A stretch of DNA of 5,727 bases, from assembly GCA_937897785.1 (NCBI GenBank), contig CALCNB010000268.1:1-5727 (forward strand). Direction: 5' to 3'. The notes under the pieces were generated by a model. The model saw only the letters and a list, made by a program, of their open reading frames with translations, made no database searches and was not told the origin of the DNA. A program made the position numbers and the translations under genes. Source of the DNA: an uncultured Cellvibrionales bacterium. Lineage in GTDB: Bacteria > Pseudomonadota > Gammaproteobacteria > Pseudomonadales > UBA7434. Positions 1-5,727 of the stretch are shown one piece after another; position 1 is the stretch's first letter, and every line of letters starts with the position of its first letter.

Positions 1-104
1 TGAATCAGGGTAAAATCGTTGAATTGAATGCAACTGAAACTCTGTTTCAAGAACCAACCCATAGTTATACCCAACAGCTCTTATCGGCAAAGTTATCAAG
101 ATAA
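1..104 (+). CDS. ABC transporter ATP-binding protein of the oligopeptide/dipeptide type, C-terminal end only (partial)
   Basis: Only the last 33 full codons are in the window; the first complete codon is at position 3 and the TAA stop is at 102-104. The visible residues begin NQGKIVEL and continue with LFQEPTHSYTQQLL before ending in SAKLSR. The pattern G-K-I-V-E, then a spaced F-x-x-P-x-H-x-Y-T-x-x-L-L, is the typical tail of ATPase subunits of peptide/nickel ABC importers (Opp, Dpp, Sap and the fused YejF type), after the Walker B and H-loop region. In such systems this cytoplasmic subunit hydrolyses ATP to drive uptake through two membrane permeases. The protein stops about five residues after the LL motif, so it lacks the long C-terminal extension of OppD/DppD. 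That fits a DppF/SapF-like subunit or the second half of a YejF-like fusion better. The family call is firm, but the substrate cannot be told from this tail. Confidence 0.8.
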   Translation, partial: NQGKIVELNATETLFQEPTHSYTQQLLSAKLSR

Positions 105-283
105 TCCATTCATCGATTTCCTGACTGAAAAACGTCAAACGCCAAACATTACAGTCATTCAATGATAAGTAGAAACAAGAAAAATAAAGTCAATAAAATC
201 ATATACTTAAAAAAATAATTTTGATCGGCTATTTATTTGTCGATTAAACAAACACTTAGGCCCACTGAAAAATGAGTTTTTAC

Positions 284-311
284 TTGGATTTTGATACGAG
301 CTTGTTACAAT
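284..311 (+). promoter_or_regulatory. candidate sigma-70 promoter for the AraC-family gene
   Basis: A -35-like TTGGAT (284-289) is followed after 16 bases by TACAAT (306-311). The -10 is preceded by TGT (303-305), giving an extended -10 (TGn-TACAAT). Transcription would start near 318, just before the palindrome at 323-341, leaving an untranslated leader of about 145 bases before the ATG at 463. This comes from consensus matching in AT-rich DNA, where chance matches are common. Confidence 0.4.
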
Positions 312-322
312 CAAACAGCATT

Positions 323-341
323 TTAGTTCATAATGAACTAA
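323..341. promoter_or_regulatory. perfect 19-bp palindrome, probable operator for a dimeric regulator
   Basis: The sequence TTAGTTCATAATGAACTAA has two 9-bp arms that are exact reverse complements around one central A. It lies about 5-23 bases downstream of the predicted transcription start of the candidate promoter, a usual place for a repressor site. Short perfect dyads of this size are typical binding sites of homodimeric winged-helix or TetR-type regulators. AraC-family proteins more often use direct repeats, so the binding protein may not be the adjacent gene product. No bound regulator can be named from the sequence. Confidence 0.5.
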
Positions 342-342
342 T

Positions 343-418
343 TAAGTCGATCTATGTTACTGTCGCTTACAAGCAAAATAGCAATATTTTTTAGCTTAAA
401 GCGGCTGAATTCGACTTA
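343..418 (+). other. possible folded leader RNA: outer 8-bp stem enclosing a GCAA-loop hairpin
   Basis: TAAGTCGA (343-350) is the exact reverse complement of TCGACTTA (411-418). Between them lies a second inverted repeat: AAGC-AAAATA (371-380), a GCAA tetraloop (381-384), TATTTT (385-390), three unpaired bases (391-393) and GCTT (394-397). Together they could form a two-part structure in the transcript of the AraC-family gene, ending 32 bases before its ribosome binding site. The inner stem is mostly A-U and would be weak. It resembles no riboswitch family I know. The pairing is seen in the sequence; any function is inference. Confidence 0.25.
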
Positions 419-450
419 GAAATGATTTTTTGCATACGCTAGCCAGTTCG

Positions 451-456
451 AAAGGA
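451..456 (+). promoter_or_regulatory. ribosome binding site that decides the start of the AraC-family gene
   Basis: AAAGGA lies six bases before the ATG at 463. This supports 463 as the start over the in-frame TTG at 430, which has no purine-rich site at the right distance. Confidence 0.75.
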
Positions 457-462
457 AAATCT

Positions 463-1551
463 ATGTCATCAATCAGTAGCGCTATTATCCCCACAAAATT
501 TGCTCGCTCCATGGTGAAAGTTGCCGAAGCTCAAGGGCATGATATCTCGCATATTCTTGAAATCTCTGAAATGCCCTTCGACCCTCGCGGCAATGAGGAA
601 GATACACCTGAATATATCTCGGCCGATCTTTATAACCGACTATACCAGCGCATTATGTGGACCTTGCAAGATGAAACCTTTGGCATGTTGCCACAAATTA
701 AAGCGCCACTCGGCTCTTTTCGAATGACCTCGCTGATGATCATCCACTGCGACAATCTTGGTGAGGCGATGATACGCGGCAATGAATTCAGCGACTTTCA
801 ACAAGCCTTAATTGGGTTCACCCCAACCAAAAAACGCCGCTTGTATAACACATCCCCTGATATTGCTGTGCTTGAATTACCGCACTATCAAGATCTGCAA
901 TACGCATTAACCACTGATGGAATTTTAGCAGGCGCGCATATCCTCTCAGCATGGCGACGATTTTGCGGTTGGCTGATTGGCAACACCATCGAATTATTAG
1001 AAGTGCGACTCCCTGGCAACGAACCAGAAAACATGCCTAGGTATCAAAAACTGTTCAATTGCCCTATCAGTTTTGGCGCAGACGTTGCTCAATTCAGTTT
1101 TAGCAGCCATTATTTAAAATCACGGATTGTACAAAACGAAGATAGCCTAAAAACCCTGTTAAGAAATGCACCCTATGCACTGCTTGCTGAAGAAGTGAGT
1201 TCGACGAACAATATTATTACCCGCATGCGTAAACATATCGGCAGTGAATTTACTAAAGATTTCCCATCAGTAGAAGAAATGGCGGGCTTGCTCAATATGT
1301 CAGTCTCGACGCTACGTCGCCGCCTAAATAAAGAAAACACGACCTATCAAAAGTTTAAAGATATCACACGTCGTGATGCCGCTATTCATTACTTAAAACA
1401 GCCAGAGCTAAAAATCAATGCGATTTCAGCATTAATGGGCTACGACGAACCCAGTGTATTTCATCGATCCTTCAAGAAATGGACCAATGTCACACCGGGG
1501 GAATATCGCAATCAACTGAATCAACAGGAAAACGAGAAGGTCGAGGCTTAA
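463..1551 (+). CDS. AraC-family transcriptional regulator
   Basis: This is a cytoplasmic DNA-binding regulator of 362 residues. The N-terminal part (about residues 10-200) resembles the arabinose-binding-like domain found in OruR/ArgR-type AraC proteins, with the segments LGSFRMTSLMIIHCDNLGEA and FNCPISFGA near its end. The C-terminal part (about 262-350) is the AraC DNA-binding domain with two helix-turn-helix motifs. The first is around VEEMAGLLNMSVSTLRRRL (270-288). The second is around ISALMGYDEPSVFHRSFKKW (321-340), followed by the family signature TPGEYR. ATG 463 is chosen for its AAAGGA site. The length is normal and the gene is intact. It follows the peptide-type transporter on the same strand and converges on the GST gene with 22 bases between stops. 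The effector and target are unknown; many relatives respond to small amines, amino acids or lipids, but the sequence does not decide this. Confidence 0.93.
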   Translation: MSSISSAIIPTKFARSMVKVAEAQGHDISHILEISEMPFDPRGNEEDTPEYISADLYNRLYQRIMWTLQDETFGMLPQIKAPLGSFRMTSLMIIHCDNLGEAMIRGNEFSDFQQALIGFTPTKKRRLYNTSPDIAVLELPHYQDLQYALTTDGILAGAHILSAWRRFCGWLIGNTIELLEVRLPGNEPENMPRYQKLFNCPISFGADVAQFSFSSHYLKSRIVQNEDSLKTLLRNAPYALLAEEVSSTNNIITRMRKHIGSEFTKDFPSVEEMAGLLNMSVSTLRRRLNKENTTYQKFKDITRRDAAIHYLKQPELKINAISALMGYDEPSVFHRSFKKWTNVTPGEYRNQLNQQENEKVEA

Positions 1552-1573
1552 CTTCGTCGGCCATCGTAAAAAA

Positions 1574-2314
1574 CTAAGATTCAGGTGCAGGTCTAGCACG
1601 CTGATTAAACAATTGCGACATCAATTGTTTAATCTCTTCAGGGCTGTACCGACTAGCATCCACCGTCATATCACTGCCAACTGCCATGCCAGCCTTTAAA
1701 CCTGGCCGCTCAGATAGCTCGTCCCACCACCGCTTAAAGTATTTAAAATCATTAATATCTTCACCCTGCGCCTCGAGATAAGTGCACCATGGATAGCAAA
1801 TCATATCAGCGATACTGTACTCATCACCGGCTATATAGGGGCGATCATACAAGCGATTATTCATAACGCCATAAATGCGGTTGACTTCATCGGCGTAGCG
1901 TTGTTTTGCATAGCTCTGATCACCCTTGTCATCCTCTAAGCGGCGGTAGTGTCCGGCCTCACCAAACTTAGGCCCTTGATTGGCCATTTGCCAAATTAGC
2001 CATTGAACCACCTCATATTTTGCCGCTGACTGCTGCGGCCAAAATAAACCTGTCTTTTCTGCCACATACATCATGATAGCGCCAGACTCAAACACACTGA
2101 TAGCGCTATCACTACCGTCAGGCTGGTGATCAACCATTGCTGGCATTCGGTTATTTGGACTAATTGCAATAAATTCAGGTTTAAATTGGTCACCCGTGCC
2201 AATAGAACAAGGCACTATTTGATATTCAAAATCAGGTTTTAATAATTTAATTTCTTCAAATAAAATACTGACTTTTAAGCTGTTAGGTGTGGGCCAAAAG
2301 TGTAAATCAATCAT
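1574..2314 (-). CDS. glutathione S-transferase family protein, YfcG/YghU-like (nu class)
   Basis: This is a 246-residue soluble protein with the two-domain GST layout. The thioredoxin-like N-terminal domain (about 1-90) begins MIDLHFWPTPNSLKV. It has Thr9 and Asn11 at the same positions as in E. coli YfcG, where they contact glutathione. The segment SPNNRMPAM contains the cis-proline (Pro58), and FESGA (75-79) supplies the Glu-Ser pair that binds the gamma-glutamyl group. The helical C-terminal domain (about 97-220) contains QWLIWQMANQGPKFGEAGHY and the SIAD capping box (167-170). Nu-class enzymes lack a catalytic Cys, Ser or Tyr at the usual place and act mainly as disulfide-bond reductases with two glutathiones. 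A similar activity is inferred here. The protein is about 30 residues longer than YfcG, partly through a C-terminal tail (222-246). AGGA sits 11 bases before the ATG, rather far. The gene lies 114 bp after ygiQ on the same strand and has its own promoter candidate. Confidence 0.92.
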   Translation of the reverse strand: MIDLHFWPTPNSLKVSILFEEIKLLKPDFEYQIVPCSIGTGDQFKPEFIAISPNNRMPAMVDHQPDGSDSAISVFESGAIMMYVAEKTGLFWPQQSAAKYEVVQWLIWQMANQGPKFGEAGHYRRLEDDKGDQSYAKQRYADEVNRIYGVMNNRLYDRPYIAGDEYSIADMICYPWCTYLEAQGEDINDFKYFKRWWDELSERPGLKAGMAVGSDMTVDASRYSPEEIKQLMSQLFNQRARPAPES

Positions 2315-2337
2315 CTGCTTTGCTATCCTAATACATG

Positions 2338-2366
2338 ATTATCGAGTATGCGTATTTTTAACCCAA
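2338..2366 (-). promoter_or_regulatory. candidate sigma-70 promoter for the GST-family gene
   Basis: On the minus strand, TTGGGT (2366-2361) and GATAAT (2343-2338) are separated by exactly 17 bases. Transcription would start near 2331, giving a short leader that just includes the AGGA at 2329-2326 before the ATG at 2314. It lies in the ygiQ-GST gap, so the GST gene can probably be expressed independently of ygiQ. Confidence 0.5.
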
Positions 2367-2428
2367 GCCAACAGAAAATGCCATTACGATTTAGGCAAGT
2401 TGTTCGGAGTTCACTGCGAGAGCAATAG

Positions 2429-4609
2429 TTAACGTCTCGAACGAGTACTCCATTGCCCGCCCCTGGCCTTATTAGAGGGTTTTCGTCGCTTACCAGTTGG
2501 GCGACCACGAGTATTCGAATCTGCAGGAATGAGCTGATTCGGACCATCACCAATCAACTCGGCACGATTCATTTTTCTCAGTGACTCACGCAGGTAAGGC
2601 CAATTTTTCTCATCGTGATAACGTAAGAAAGATTTTTGTAAGCGACGCTGATCTAAATCTTTAGCAACATAAACTTTTTCACCTCGCTTATATTTTAACT
2701 TTTTAAGCGGGTTTCGACCTGAGTGGTACATTGCTGTTGCTAAAGCCATTGGCGACGGATAAAAAGTTTGCACCTGATCAACTCTAAAATCATTGTTTTT
2801 CAACCACAATGAAAGGTTCAGCATATCTTCATCGGTGCAACCCGGATGAGCGGCAATAAAATACGGAATTAAATACTGCTTTTTATTGGCTTGCTTAGTG
2901 AACTTTTCAAACATTTTTTTAAACGTATCGTAGCTACCCATACCCGGCTTCATCATTTTTGACAAAGTGGCATCCTCACTGTGCTCTGGCGCAATTTTAA
3001 GATAACCGCCAACATGATGCGTAACCAACTCTTTTACATATTCTTCGTCCAACACGGCTAAGTCATAACGCAAGCCCGATGCAATTAAAATCCGCTTAAC
3101 TCCTGGTAACTCTCTCGCCTTACGGTAAAGTTGAGTAGTTGGCTTGTGATCGGTCACTAAATTTTTACAAATAGTTGGATAAACACAGGACAAGCGGCGG
3201 CAATTCGCCTGCACCACATCATCATTACAGTTAAGGTGATACATGTTGGCCGTAGGCCCGCCAAGGTCTGAAATACTGCCAGTAAAACCCGGCACCTGAT
3301 CACGAATTTTTTCAATTTCATCAAGGACAGACTGCTCAGAGCGGCTTTGAATCACTCGACCTTCATGCTCGGTGATTGAGCAAAAAGTACAACCACCAAA
3401 ACAACCACGCATAATATTCACTGAGGTCTTAATCATGTCATAGGCAGGTATGACCGCATCGCCGTAGCTAGGATGGGGACGACGCTGATAAGGTAAAGCA
3501 AATACCGCATCCATTTCATCGGTGGTCAATGGAATTGGCGGCGGACTCACCCAAACTTCACGACCGCCGTGTTTCTGTATCAGCGCTCGCGCATTATGCG
3601 GGTTACTCTCTTGATGCAAGACGCGTGAGGCGTGCGCATATAACACAGGATCATTGGATACTTTTTCGAACGAAGGTAGACGAATATAAACATCATCAGC
3701 AGACACACCTTGCTCGCTTAGCGTTTTGTTAGCGATCGGCATCGGAATGATTTTGACTACATCCTCTTCCATTTTTTGAGGCTGCGTTTTATCACGATCG
3801 CAATCAGTTTCACCCTCGTCATAATGGTAAGGGTTGGGTAATTTATCAATCGCATTAGGCCAATCAATGCGGGTTGAATCAACCTCGACATAGCCATTAG
3901 GTGCTTTCGGCAATATGGTCGTAGTACCTCGCAAGCTTGAACCTTCAGAAATATCGCGACCCGCAGCAACCATATGCGCCAAATCACATAAAGCACGCTC
4001 AGCATTACCGTATAATAAAATATCCGCACCACTGTCCACTAATACGGATCGCCTAACGCTATCGCTCCAGTAATCGTATTGCGCAATACGACGTAAACTG
4101 GCCTCAATACCACCAATCACGATCGGTACATCAGGATAGGCCTGACGGCACCGTTGAGTATAAACAATGACACAACGATCGGGACGTTGGCCACCCTCAC
4201 CGCCGGCTGTGTAAGCATCATCACTGCGCATACGCAGATCAGCCGTATAGCGGTTGATCATCGAATCCATATTGCCGCCGGTCACCCCAAAAAACAAATT
4301 GGGTTTTCCTAAAGCAGTAAAATCTAAACTTGCCTGAGGATCACTCTGCTGCCATCTAGGCTGACTAATAATGCCAACACGAAAGCCTTGTGCTTCAAGC
4401 ATCCGACCAATAACCGCCATACCGAAACTGGGGTGATCGACATAGGCATCGCCAGTCACAAGAATGATGTCGCAACTGTCCCAGCCTAAGTCATCCATTT
4501 CGGCGCGACTCATGGGCAAATAAGGCGCGACGCCATAGCACTCAGCCCAGTATTTAGGGAATGAAAATAAATCTGGCGCAACGACTGGTTGGCGTAAATT
4601 CAAAGACAC
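2429..4609 (-). CDS. ygiQ: YgiQ family radical SAM protein
   Basis: This 726-residue protein is close to the 739 residues of E. coli YgiQ and matches it in conserved N-terminal stretches such as [20 protein letters not shown]. Three regions are visible. An N-terminal YgiQ-specific domain (about 10-345) contains [27 protein letters not shown] sequence (166-188). A radical SAM core (about 393-610) holds Cys403, Cys407 and Cys410 in [10 protein letters not shown], the CxxxCxxC motif that binds a 4Fe-4S cluster to cleave S-adenosylmethionine. A C-terminal family domain (about 610-690) ends in an Arg/Lys-rich tail (700-726). The core also shows [11 protein letters not shown] and KIAPEHSED, both family-typical. 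The start is GTG at 4609-4607, six bases after CAGGT (4620-4616), which agrees with the N-terminus of relatives. The reaction catalysed is, to my knowledge, not established. The gene is intact. No strong promoter is visible in the 140 bp upstream. Confidence 0.96.
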   Translation of the reverse strand: MSLNLRQPVVAPDLFSFPKYWAECYGVAPYLPMSRAEMDDLGWDSCDIILVTGDAYVDHPSFGMAVIGRMLEAQGFRVGIISQPRWQQSDPQASLDFTALGKPNLFFGVTGGNMDSMINRYTADLRMRSDDAYTAGGEGGQRPDRCVIVYTQRCRQAYPDVPIVIGGIEASLRRIAQYDYWSDSVRRSVLVDSGADILLYGNAERALCDLAHMVAAGRDISEGSSLRGTTTILPKAPNGYVEVDSTRIDWPNAIDKLPNPYHYDEGETDCDRDKTQPQKMEEDVVKIIPMPIANKTLSEQGVSADDVYIRLPSFEKVSNDPVLYAHASRVLHQESNPHNARALIQKHGGREVWVSPPPIPLTTDEMDAVFALPYQRRPHPSYGDAVIPAYDMIKTSVNIMRGCFGGCTFCSITEHEGRVIQSRSEQSVLDEIEKIRDQVPGFTGSISDLGGPTANMYHLNCNDDVVQANCRRLSCVYPTICKNLVTDHKPTTQLYRKARELPGVKRILIASGLRYDLAVLDEEYVKELVTHHVGGYLKIAPEHSEDATLSKMMKPGMGSYDTFKKMFEKFTKQANKKQYLIPYFIAAHPGCTDEDMLNLSLWLKNNDFRVDQVQTFYPSPMALATAMYHSGRNPLKKLKYKRGEKVYVAKDLDQRRLQKSFLRYHDEKNWPYLRESLRKMNRAELIGDGPNQLIPADSNTRGRPTGKRRKPSNKARGGQWSTRSRR

Positions 4610-4615
4610 ACGATG

Positions 4616-4620
4616 ACCTG
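4616..4620 (-). promoter_or_regulatory. ribosome binding site supporting the GTG start of ygiQ
   Basis: CAGGT on the minus strand lies six bases before the GTG at 4609-4607. It supports this non-ATG start. The next in-frame ATG candidates fall inside conserved family sequence. Confidence 0.6.
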
Positions 4621-4734
4621 CTGGAAAAAATCACTGTTATAAAAATAGATGGAAAAATCTTGTATTGGGACGGCATTTAATCACAAACAAGGCTGTTTTT
4701 AAATTGGCACTATTGGAACTTATAAATCGCTGTT

Positions 4735-4763
4735 TAGCCTTATAGCGGCCTATAACTGGGCTA
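4735..4763. other. inverted repeat overlapping the stop codon of the SRPBCC gene
   Basis: TAGCC-TTATAG (4735-4745), a CGGC loop (4746-4749), CTATAA (4750-4755), a CTG bulge (4756-4758) and GGCTA (4759-4763) can form an 11-bp stem. The minus-strand stop TAG (4752-4750) lies inside the stem. There is no T-run after it on either strand, so it is not a standard intrinsic terminator. It could be a 3'-end stabilising hairpin or a weak terminator. Confidence 0.4.
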
Positions 4764-5196
4764 TTCGCTCAGCCTCAGCCACCGCCGCTGATCCCATAGC
4801 TGAAAATCCTTGCTCCAGTGACGAACCCAATAATCGCGATAAAATCGGTATCAACCAACCATGCAGCTCAAAACGTGATTGGTAGTGGGTGTTACCGTCA
4901 GCCAATACTTGCAAGCTGTGGGAGCGGTAACTCCGTAAAAGAAAGGTGGGCTTCTTAGGGCTGGTATAAGAAAAATGAATTCCCTCTTCGACCTTACTAA
5001 TGTATTCCACCTGACGCCGAGGCTTACCTTTACCCATCACTACCTGCATGATAATTTCATTTCCAACGGCTAACTCGCATTCACAATCCACCACAAAGGG
5101 ATTCCAATTTTTATACTGTGAAAAATCAGTTAACACATGCCACAACTGCTGTTGGTTAGCCGCAACAGTAAAATCATGCTCAATAATTAAAGGCAT
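4750..5196 (-). CDS. SRPBCC domain protein (polyketide cyclase/START-like fold)
   Basis: This is a small soluble protein of 148 residues made of a single SRPBCC (Bet v1-like) domain. Typical marks are the opening strand IIEHDFTVAAN, the helix segment LWHVLTDFSQYKNWNPF (18-34), the alternating beta strands in the middle, the strand RFELHGWLIP (108-117), and a long amphipathic C-terminal helix (about 118-148). The fold makes a hydrophobic pocket for lipids or other nonpolar ligands; members include polyketide cyclases and binding proteins, and the ligand cannot be predicted here. The ATG at 5196-5194 is chosen because AGGAG (5206-5202) lies five bases upstream. The in-frame TTG at 5241 would overlap the permease gene and add 15 residues that do not fit the domain start. 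The gene follows the permease after 29 bp and is probably co-transcribed with it. Confidence 0.85.
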   Translation of the reverse strand: MPLIIEHDFTVAANQQQLWHVLTDFSQYKNWNPFVVDCECELAVGNEIIMQVVMGKGKPRRQVEYISKVEEGIHFSYTSPKKPTFLLRSYRSHSLQVLADGNTHYQSRFELHGWLIPILSRLLGSSLEQGFSAMGSAAVAEAERIAQL

Positions 5197-5201
5197 ATTG
5201 A

Positions 5202-5206
5202 CTCCT
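5202..5206 (-). promoter_or_regulatory. ribosome binding site that decides the start of the SRPBCC gene
   Basis: AGGAG on the minus strand lies five bases before the ATG at 5196-5194, a near-ideal arrangement. It excludes the longer reading with a TTG start at 5241. Confidence 0.8.
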
Positions 5207-5225
5207 ATTGATAAAAAGCTGTGTG

Positions 5226-5727
5226 TTAATTGCCTCGCCAAATAGCAACTGGGCTTAGCTGATAAACTAATTTTAGCACTCTAACGCCAACCACTGCGAC
5301 GAGCAGCATTGACAATAATACAACCATGAAGGTCATACCAAGAGGCGCCAGCAATGGCATATCAAACACCCACCGGCCGAGGCTGTACAAAATGACTTGC
5401 GCAGAAATTACAGCGCTAAGACCAGCCAATAATCCGCCAATTGATAGCTCGACCCATAAGCTGCGCTTTAATAATGAAGCAGAACTGCCTATGGCTCGAA
5501 AAATTGTTTGCTCAGCTAAGCGCTTATCCAACGTCATTCGTAAACTGGCCACCATGACAAGCAAGCCAGAAAAAACCGTGACCCAAGCCAATGCCTCAAC
5601 AGCCAAACTCACTTTCGCTAATAGTTTTTGCGCGCGCTCAATGATCTCACCGACATTAATTATTGTAGCGGATGGATGCTGACGGCTTACATTATCAACT
5701 TTGGCCACCTGTTGATCGGCAACATAA
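5226..5727 (-). CDS. ABC transporter permease, FtsX/MacB fold (YbbP-like), C-terminal part (partial)
   Basis: The frame stays open to the window edge, so 166 C-terminal residues are visible and the true start lies outside. A GTG at 5708 is in frame but is most likely an internal valine. A periplasmic-side segment (RQHPSATIINVGEII) is followed by three hydrophobic helices, at about visible residues 41-62, 94-116 and 128-149. Between the first two lies the cytoplasmic loop TLDKRLAEQTIFRAIGSS, which matches the FtsX-domain pattern R-x-x-E-x-x-x-x-R-A-x-G that contacts the ATPase subunit. The tail LSPVAIWRGN is also typical (P-x-x-x-L/I-R). The HPS...GEII arrangement before the last domain resembles YbbP-type permeases, which pair with a YbbA-like ATPase. 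Such systems act on lipoproteins, lipids or peptides at the inner membrane; the substrate is unknown. The partner ATPase would be expected upstream, beyond the right edge. Confidence 0.87.
   Translation of the reverse strand, partial: YVADQQVAKVDNVSRQHPSATIINVGEIIERAQKLLAKVSLAVEALAWVTVFSGLLVMVASLRMTLDKRLAEQTIFRAIGSSASLLKRSLWVELSIGGLLAGLSAVISAQVILYSLGRWVFDMPLLAPLGMTFMVVLLSMLLVAVVGVRVLKLVYQLSPVAIWRGN

Larger units (their letters stand above)
105..450. other. AT-rich intergenic region upstream of the AraC-family gene
   Basis: This stretch of about 345 bases has no convincing gene. The first part (105-235) is AT-rich and holds only a weak inverted repeat, TGACTG at 122-127 and CAGTCA at 152-157, with a 24-base loop and no T-run. 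No clear terminator for the upstream transporter gene is therefore visible. The second part contains a candidate promoter (284-311), a perfect 19-bp palindrome (323-341), and inverted repeats that could fold in the leader RNA (343-418). A 40-codon reading frame at 272-394 lacks a ribosome binding site and is not called as a gene. The crowding of these elements just before the regulator suggests its control region lies at about 280-420. Confidence 0.7.

Noticed and set aside
122..157. Inverted repeat TGACTG/CAGTCA after the ABC transporter stop as a terminator.
   Set aside because: The 6-bp arms are separated by 24 bases and no T-run follows, so it does not look like an intrinsic terminator.
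272..394. A 40-codon plus-strand reading frame starting with ATG (MSFYLDFD...) in the region upstream of the AraC-family gene.
   Set aside because: No ribosome binding site precedes it, it overlaps the predicted promoter and the palindrome, and its sequence resembles no family I recognise. It is most likely chance in AT-rich DNA.
430..462. TTG start at 430 extending the AraC-family protein by 11 residues.
   Set aside because: The ATG at 463 has a well-placed AAAGGA, and the extra residues look like untranslated leader.
1539..1562. Possible convergent terminator between the AraC-family and GST genes: GGTCGA (1539-1544) with TCGGCC (1557-1562).
   Set aside because: The stem is only 6 bp with one G-U pair on the plus strand, which becomes a C-A mismatch on the minus strand. 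The loop is 12 bases and no T-run follows on the plus strand.
2323..2553. Minus-strand 76-codon frame over the ygiQ 3' end and the following gap.
   Set aside because: It overlaps the ygiQ coding sequence in another frame, lacks family resemblance, and covers the GST promoter region.
3757..4032. Minus-strand 91-codon frame inside ygiQ.
   Set aside because: It is a shadow frame of the well-conserved ygiQ gene with no sign of independent coding.
4636..4664. TATAAC (minus strand, 4641-4636) as a -10 for ygiQ.
   Set aside because: The sequence 17 bases upstream (TACAAG) does not resemble a -35, and no extended -10 is present.
5326..5682. Plus-strand 118-codon frame opposite the permease gene.
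   Set aside because: It is antisense to a clear FtsX-type domain and its composition looks like a reverse-frame artefact.

Overview
The window looks like an ordinary chromosomal stretch from a gammaproteobacterium, probably a marine or environmental one. The base composition is moderate to slightly AT-rich. The proteins resemble gammaproteobacterial families: a YgiQ radical SAM protein, a YfcG/YghU-like glutathione transferase, and an AraC regulator with the arabinose-binding-like N-terminal domain. The genus is an inference from family resemblance and I cannot fix it. I see no phage, IS element, CRISPR array, tRNA or rRNA.

Layout. Bases 1-104 hold the last codons of a plus-strand peptide/nickel-type ABC transporter ATPase. 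A gene-free stretch follows (105 to about 450). It carries a candidate extended -10 promoter, a perfect 19-bp palindrome and a possible folded leader, all upstream of a plus-strand AraC-family regulator (463-1551). That gene converges on a block of four minus-strand genes that occupies the rest of the window. Read in transcription order from the right edge, these are the C-terminal part of an ABC transporter permease of the FtsX/YbbP type (running off the window), a small SRPBCC-fold protein 29 bp behind it, a complete YgiQ-family radical SAM enzyme after a 140-bp gap, and a glutathione S-transferase-family protein after a 114-bp gap with its own good promoter candidate.

How the genes work together. 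The permease and SRPBCC genes are close enough to be co-transcribed. ygiQ and the GST gene have longer leaders and may be separately transcribed. Nothing in the sequence ties the four into one pathway. The AraC regulator has no divergent target gene here, so its target is unknown; the upstream transporter and its own promoter are the nearest candidates. I did not find a convincing new multi-gene system. The best leads are non-coding: the palindrome next to the regulator's promoter and the inverted repeats in its leader.
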